Positions 25,549-27,036 of a stretch of 27,036 nt of DNA are shown in pieces; position 1 is the stretch's first letter; the number at the start of each line of letters is the position of its first letter. The stretch lies in contig JALRIY010000006.1 in the NCBI GenBank assembly GCA_023255285.1, positions 1 to 27,036 of the forward strand, read 5' to 3'. Below the pieces are notes generated by a model. The model saw only the letters and a list, made by a program, of their open reading frames with translations, was not told the origin of the DNA and did not search any database. This stretch comes from Algoriphagus sp. Its GTDB lineage: Bacteria > Bacteroidota > Bacteroidia > Cytophagales > Cyclobacteriaceae. Position numbers and translations under genes: made by a program.

Positions 25549-26826
25549 ATGATGTTGCGTAAACTAGCGTTGGGTGTCCTTTGCACCTTTGTTGTATTTT
25601 CAGAAGGCTTCGGTCAAAATAGTGCTTCCACCTACAGTGCCCTTGGTATTGGAGAATTTAACTATGGAGGTCAGGTTCAAAACCAAGGCATGGGGGGATT
25701 AGGAATAAGTTTTGGCACAGGCTGGGGGGCAAATGTGGTCAATCCTGCTCTTTCTACACGGAATACCATCTTTAACTTTCAAGCATCGCTGAACTACAAG
25801 AGAATAGCTGTTTCCAATGAAACAGAGAATTCAACAGTAGATGGGGGCGGACTTTCCTATTTGGCTTTATCCCTTCCAGTCAAAACAGGTAAATTAACTA
25901 CGGGGCTTGGCTTGGGTCAGATTTCAAGTATTAATTACCGTCTCAAGGTGGATAGCCCAGTCAATAACTCAGATTTGAGTGCAAGCAATTACCTTGAGGG
26001 AGATGGGGGTATTTCTGAAGCCTATCTTAATTTCGGGTACCTGGTAACCAAAAATCTTAGTATTGGGGTCCATGGATCCTATCTTTTTGGGTCTTCGATT
26101 CGCTCCAATCAATTACTAATTTTTGATCCCAATGGGGTTGAAGTAGGTCGACCTTCTGAATATTACGAGCGGATGACGGTCTCAGATGTGGCTTTAAAGC
26201 TTGGGGCGCACTATTTTTTAAAGGCTTCTGAGAAGAGCAACCTTCATTTTGGCGCCATTTATCAGAAATTTGGGAATGTTAATGGAACAGCATTTGCAAA
26301 ATTGGCACCAATTGGCCAAGCTAGCAGTGTAAAAACTGATGGATATCTCATTGCTAATAACGATAGAGGAGCCATTTACATCCCTGATCGTTTGGGATTT
26401 GGGATGAGCTACGAAAAAATTAATAAATTCGTCATTGGACTAGAAGGTCAATACCAAGATTTTTCAGATTACAGAAACTTCTTTGGAGAGACCATGAGTC
26501 TGCAATCAGCTCAAAAAGTAGGGCTTGGGTTTCAGGTGGTGCCAGATTTTATGGATTTTGACAATCTATTCAACCGAGCTACCTACCGAATGGGTTTGGA
26601 GTGGTTGAGAACGCCTTATTTTATTAATCAAACTACAATTAATGACATTGGCATCAACTTTGGTACCTCTATTCCTGTAAATCAGTTGTCCTTGGTAAAT
26701 TTTGCAGTTAAGGTGGGAAGAAGAGGAACTTTGGATAATGGATTGATTCGTGAGGGCTATGTGAATTTTACCTTTGGCCTTTCCTTAAATGACAACAGCT
26801 GGTTTTATAAGCGTGTCTTTGAATAA
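25549..26826 (+). CDS. Outer-membrane beta-barrel protein (hypothetical)
   Basis: A 425-residue exported protein. The signal peptide MMLRKLALGVLCTFVVFSEGFGQ is cut near residue 23. The mature part has alternating hydrophobic/polar strands and many Gly, Tyr and Asn residues, begins STYSALGIGEFNYGG with an N-terminal ANVVNPALS segment (typical of OmpP1/FadL-like barrels of Bacteroidota), and ends in an aromatic residue pair close to the C-terminus (SWFYKRVFE). It is probably an outer-membrane barrel; cargo or partner is unknown. A second exported protein gene follows after 67 bp and may be in the same operon. Two ATGs (25549, 25552) are possible starts. Confidence 0.8.
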   Translation: MMLRKLALGVLCTFVVFSEGFGQNSASTYSALGIGEFNYGGQVQNQGMGGLGISFGTGWGANVVNPALSTRNTIFNFQASLNYKRIAVSNETENSTVDGGGLSYLALSLPVKTGKLTTGLGLGQISSINYRLKVDSPVNNSDLSASNYLEGDGGISEAYLNFGYLVTKNLSIGVHGSYLFGSSIRSNQLLIFDPNGVEVGRPSEYYERMTVSDVALKLGAHYFLKASEKSNLHFGAIYQKFGNVNGTAFAKLAPIGQASSVKTDGYLIANNDRGAIYIPDRLGFGMSYEKINKFVIGLEGQYQDFSDYRNFFGETMSLQSAQKVGLGFQVVPDFMDFDNLFNRATYRMGLEWLRTPYFINQTTINDIGINFGTSIPVNQLSLVNFAVKVGRRGTLDNGLIREGYVNFTFGLSLNDNSWFYKRVFE

Positions 26827-26893
26827 AAATTAAAACAATTAACCCGATTGGGGATTTACTTTAGCGTCAACCACTGATTAAACCTTTAAGATT

Positions 26894-27036
26894 ATGAAAA
26901 TTAAATCAACCCTTCTAATCCTTGTAGCGTTGCTCATTTCTGGGATTACCTATGCTCAGGACGGTTGGAACTGGCCTTCAGATCCTGCAGTAGAAGCAAA
27001 AGCGCGTGAATACAATGCTGCTTATTTTGATTACAT
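26894..27036 (+). CDS. Secreted protein, N-terminus only (cut by window)
   Basis: Only about 47 residues are visible. The first 22 are a signal peptide (MKIKSTLLILVALLISGITYAQ) followed by DGWNWPSDPAVEAKAREYNAAYFDY. The start of the mature part resembles exported TPR-containing proteins of Bacteroidota, but this cannot be confirmed from so little sequence. It follows the outer-membrane barrel gene on the same strand, so the two may form an envelope pair. Confidence 0.65.
   Translation, partial: MKIKSTLLILVALLISGITYAQDGWNWPSDPAVEAKAREYNAAYFDY

Noticed and set aside
1..27036. Mobile element, prophage, defence island or CRISPR array
   Set aside because: No transposase, integrase, phage, restriction or Cas gene and no regularly spaced repeat was found; gene content is housekeeping throughout.

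Overview
The window reads as ordinary chromosomal DNA of a Bacteroidota bacterium, most likely order Cytophagales and possibly an Algoriphagus-like member of the Cyclobacteriaceae. The placement is an inference. It rests on a fused MurF-alanine racemase, a phosphosulfolactate-synthase homologue, a Bacteroidota-style outer-membrane barrel and secreted M14 peptidase, weak or absent Shine-Dalgarno sequences, and several TAnnTTTG-type -7 boxes. No rRNA, tRNA, CRISPR array, insertion sequence, prophage gene or broken gene was found. Genes are densely packed in short operons on both strands.

Layout. 1-1974 (-) is a secreted zinc carboxypeptidase (M14) cut by the window edge, followed by a TIGR01777 SDR protein (-). 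A CLC transporter of probable fluoride/proton type (+) converges on a (-) operon of scpA, a flippase-like membrane protein and the murF-alr fusion (8643 down to 4361). Dxs and an alpha/beta hydrolase (+) converge on ribD and free-Met-R-sulfoxide reductase (-). Dgt (+) is divergent from ribD and convergent with hflX (-). RfbC and an NAD-dependent epimerase follow (+). Next is a (+) run of a TPR protein, a ComA-like phosphosulfolactate synthase, popT (DUF368), aroE and tag. A 13-bp bidirectional terminator separates tag from nhaD (-). AnmK (-) is divergent from an outer-membrane beta-barrel protein (+), and the window ends inside a secreted protein gene.

How the genes work together. Most are housekeeping. 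Several serve the cell envelope: murF-alr (D-Ala supply and UDP-MurNAc-pentapeptide), anmK (muropeptide recycling), popT (lipid-carrier phosphate recycling), the flippase-like protein, rfbC, and dxs (isoprenoid precursors, including the undecaprenyl carrier). Others cover cofactors and precursors (ribD, aroE), nucleotide and DNA care (dgt, tag), ribosome rescue (hflX), and ion or oxidative stress (CLC, nhaD, fRMsr).

No unmistakable new multi-gene system is visible. The best leads are the ComA homologue, which could feed sulfonate (sulfonolipid) metabolism; a terminator-like hairpin directly in front of the popT start; a 12-bp inverted repeat with a nearby third partial copy in the 300-bp gap before the TPR gene; and divergent ribD/dgt promoters placed so close to their start codons that both mRNAs may be leaderless.
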